Both the position numbers and the translations under genes were made by a program. The notes below the pieces were generated by a model, which saw only the letters and a list, made by a program, of their open reading frames with translations, searched no databases and was not told where the DNA came from. From Amphimedon queenslandica (Eukaryota; Porifera; Demospongiae; Haplosclerida; Niphatidae), in contig NW_003546573.1 in the NCBI RefSeq assembly GCF_000090795.2, forward strand, positions 50,835 to 71,038: 20,204 nucleotides of DNA. Direction: 5' to 3'. This document shows, in pieces, positions 18,740-20,204 of the stretch. Positions within the stretch are counted from its first letter, which is position 1; the number at the start of each line of letters is the position of its first letter.

Positions 18740-18756
18740 ATTAATGATGACGTGTA

Positions 18757-19045
18757 GTAAAGAAAGGTATAAGACGTGTTGATAAGTGACACTAGCTAAT
18801 AGGAAGGGTAACAGGAAAGGGTGCGGCCAGCATCACAATAATTAAATCAATGTATGTTAGTAAATAACGAAAATTGACTAACAGACCACAAACACTGTTA
18901 GTAAACTAGTGACTATGAGGAATAGAAGAGGACATATTAAGTATCACATAATTCATATTTTCTGTGTATACATTCCGATGAAATATACATTCTGTGACCA
19001 TACAGTTGTGACTTGCGACATACACAGACATTGATGATTTAACTA
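18757..19045. repeat. Segmental duplication, copy 2 (empty site)
   Basis: Uninterrupted partner of copy 1. Its GACATACACAGACATTGATG segment (about 19018-19037) aligns with copy 1 across the MITE insertion point, which makes it a natural empty site. Confidence 0.8.
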
Positions 19046-19116
19046 ATGTACATGTACATGTACATACTCACAATTACAGTAGTACTTACTAAGTACAATA
19101 CATGTACATGTACATA
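19046..19116. repeat. Two (TACATG)n runs
   Basis: ATGTACATGTACATGTACAT at 19046-19065 and ATACATGTACATGTACATA at 19098-19116, separated by unique sequence. Both are self-complementary. Confidence 0.8.
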
Positions 19117-19645
19117 CAGCAGGATGTCATACAGGAGGGAAGGAAATCCCCCTACTCTAAGTTTCCCCCCTAATTAGTCTGAGTAACTTTAACAAATGAT
19201 TTAATACTTACTATGTTTCACTGTTGTTCATTACACAATTGAAATAAACTAGCAATCACGTGTATAATAGTTTATGCCTCCACAGGCAAAAAATCCCCCC
19301 AAAAATATGCGATGTTACCGTTAATTTTCGTTGTGTCCCTCCCCTACAATAAATCCTGTATGAATCTCTGTACAACTACTACAATATAGTGAATTAATTT
19401 CATGTTGGCTTTTTGTAAATGATGATAATTATGGCATTGGCTGGCACTAAATTTATTTTGCTATGACACAAAACAAAAGTTAACTTTGTAAGGTTTAAAA
19501 TATCATTGAAAGGGATAACAATGAAACACTTTAAACACAACAACAATAATTACTAGTAAATATTAATAAATTGAATAAATTGATATCAACAATACATGAT
19601 AATGTTAAAAGTTTGAAATGAGTTTTAGTAACTGGTCAGACGCGT

Positions 19646-20204
19646 TCAAAAAACCAGACAAGGTGGTTCAAAAAGGAGTGAAGAGGGAAGACTGAAGAGT
19701 GATGGTTGTGGCCTCAGCAAGTGCCTGTGACATTGACAGTATTTATTATGAGATGGACCCATTCTTATCTCATAGGTAGTCCAGACTGGACCTTGGTCTT
19801 TCTTGGGTTTTGATTTGACTTTCTCTTCTTTAGTTTCATCTTCCTTTACTGTCTCACTCCCTTCAGCAGTGACTCCTTCTTCATTGGGACTGACTCCTTC
19901 TTCATTGGGACTGGCTCCTTCTTCTCCAGTTGTTTCCTCTTGTTTAGTCTCCTCCTCCTCTCCTTCTTTCTTCTCTTCTCTGCTCCTGTTCTCTTCTTTA
20001 TCAAGTACGCTCTGAAGTGGATTCAATAGTGCTTCAAATAGATCTAAAAGTGGGTGTGTCTCCTTTCGACCTTCTGAGGAAGAACTGGAAGGAGGTTCGA
20101 CCAAACGAGCTGCCAACCTCCAGACTCCGCCCGAGGGTATCTCAGCTATAGCTGTGGTCACCTCTTCATCAGAGGAGAGGGTGATAATGTCCCCATCAGT
20201 GTCT
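19646..20204 (-). CDS. PB1-domain protein, C-terminal part (continues past right edge)
   Basis: Reading enters from the right with DTDGDIITLSSDEEVTTA, the OPCA acidic motif of a PB1 domain, closest in look to the SSDEEL form of p62/SQSTM1, followed by GGVWRLAARLVEPP as the last PB1 strand. PB1 domains pair head to tail through this acidic face with a basic partner, so the protein is likely a scaffold in kinase, autophagy or NADPH-oxidase type complexes. Then comes a serine cluster, a THPLLDLFEALLNPLQSVLD helix, a long Glu/Lys-rich region with a short tandem repeat (SPNEEGV), and GPVWTTYEIRM near the end. No ZZ finger or UBA domain is seen, so it is not a plain p62. The frame stops at 19646-19648, but the last 40 residues look less protein-like and a splice donor may lie before them. 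The 5' part and start are outside. Confidence 0.62.
   Translation of the reverse strand, partial: DTDGDIITLSSDEEVTTAIAEIPSGGVWRLAARLVEPPSSSSSEGRKETHPLLDLFEALLNPLQSVLDKEENRSREEKKEGEEEETKQEETTGEEGASPNEEGVSPNEEGVTAEGSETVKEDETKEEKVKSKPKKDQGPVWTTYEIRMGPSHNKYCQCHRHLLRPQPSLFSLPSSLLFEPPCLVF

Larger units (their letters stand above)
17051..19645. other. Long repeat-rich spacer
   Basis: About 2.6 kb without a firm gene. It holds the GPCR 3' UTR, a segmental duplication (18055-18680 and 18757-19045), a 356-bp MITE, a hairpin and TACATG runs. A possible terminal exon at 17249-17318 (acceptor TTTACAG, product LDEILKKLESIKAHNKEASK..., stop TAA) has no clear partner and overlaps AATAAA at 17279. Part could be the 3' UTR or an intron of the PB1 gene to the right. 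Confidence 0.5.

Noticed and set aside
19803..20015. Plus-strand serine-rich open frame
   Set aside because: Antisense image of the Glu/Lys-rich codons of the PB1 gene.

Overview
The window looks like nuclear DNA of an early-branching animal, most likely a demosponge close to Amphimedon queenslandica. The reasons are: genes split by short GT-AG introns, strongly AT-rich spacers, frequent (TACATG)n runs, very tight gene packing, and the gene content (sacsin-like, TRIM-NHL, CARD-Death, membrane-anchored RING/zf-TRAF, divergent class A GPCR). The species is an inference from composition and families; no search was run. Most genes are spliced, so single open frames show only pieces of them. I rebuilt exon chains by eye from splice sites and reading-frame phase.

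Layout. 1-3199 (-): 5' part of a sacsin-like gene (three exons, continuing off the left edge) whose 1.5-kb first intron is full of a palindromic ~187-bp repeat. 3444-5392 (+): candidate 49-aa spliced gene, divergent from the sacsin-like gene. 5393-6407: repeat-rich spacer. 6408-8833 (+): TRIM-NHL gene (RING, two B-boxes, coiled coil, filamin, NHL) carrying a nonsense codon, a frameshift, a lost RING cysteine and a ~175-bp insertion or intron, so probably a young pseudogene. 9162-10007 (+): CARD + Death-domain adaptor of RAIDD/CRADD layout, three exons. 10488-11684 (-) and 11826-12914 (+): head-to-head pair of RING/zf-TRAF/coiled-coil/transmembrane proteins sharing a 141-bp promoter with a CACGTG box. 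12988-14860 (+): four-exon gene of unknown function whose third intron holds a 247-bp MITE and another palindromic-repeat block. 15085-15825 (-): candidate 70-aa three-exon gene. 15983-17050 (+): intronless divergent class A GPCR. 17051-19645: spacer with a segmental duplication, one copy of which was split by a 356-bp pogo/Tigger-type MITE. 19646-20204 (-): end of a PB1-domain gene entering from the right edge.

Together the middle of the window (6.4-12.9 kb) is a neighbourhood of ubiquitin-ligase and death-fold signalling genes of the kind used in innate immunity and apoptosis. Whether they act in one pathway cannot be told from sequence. No tRNA, rRNA, CRISPR or viral gene was seen.
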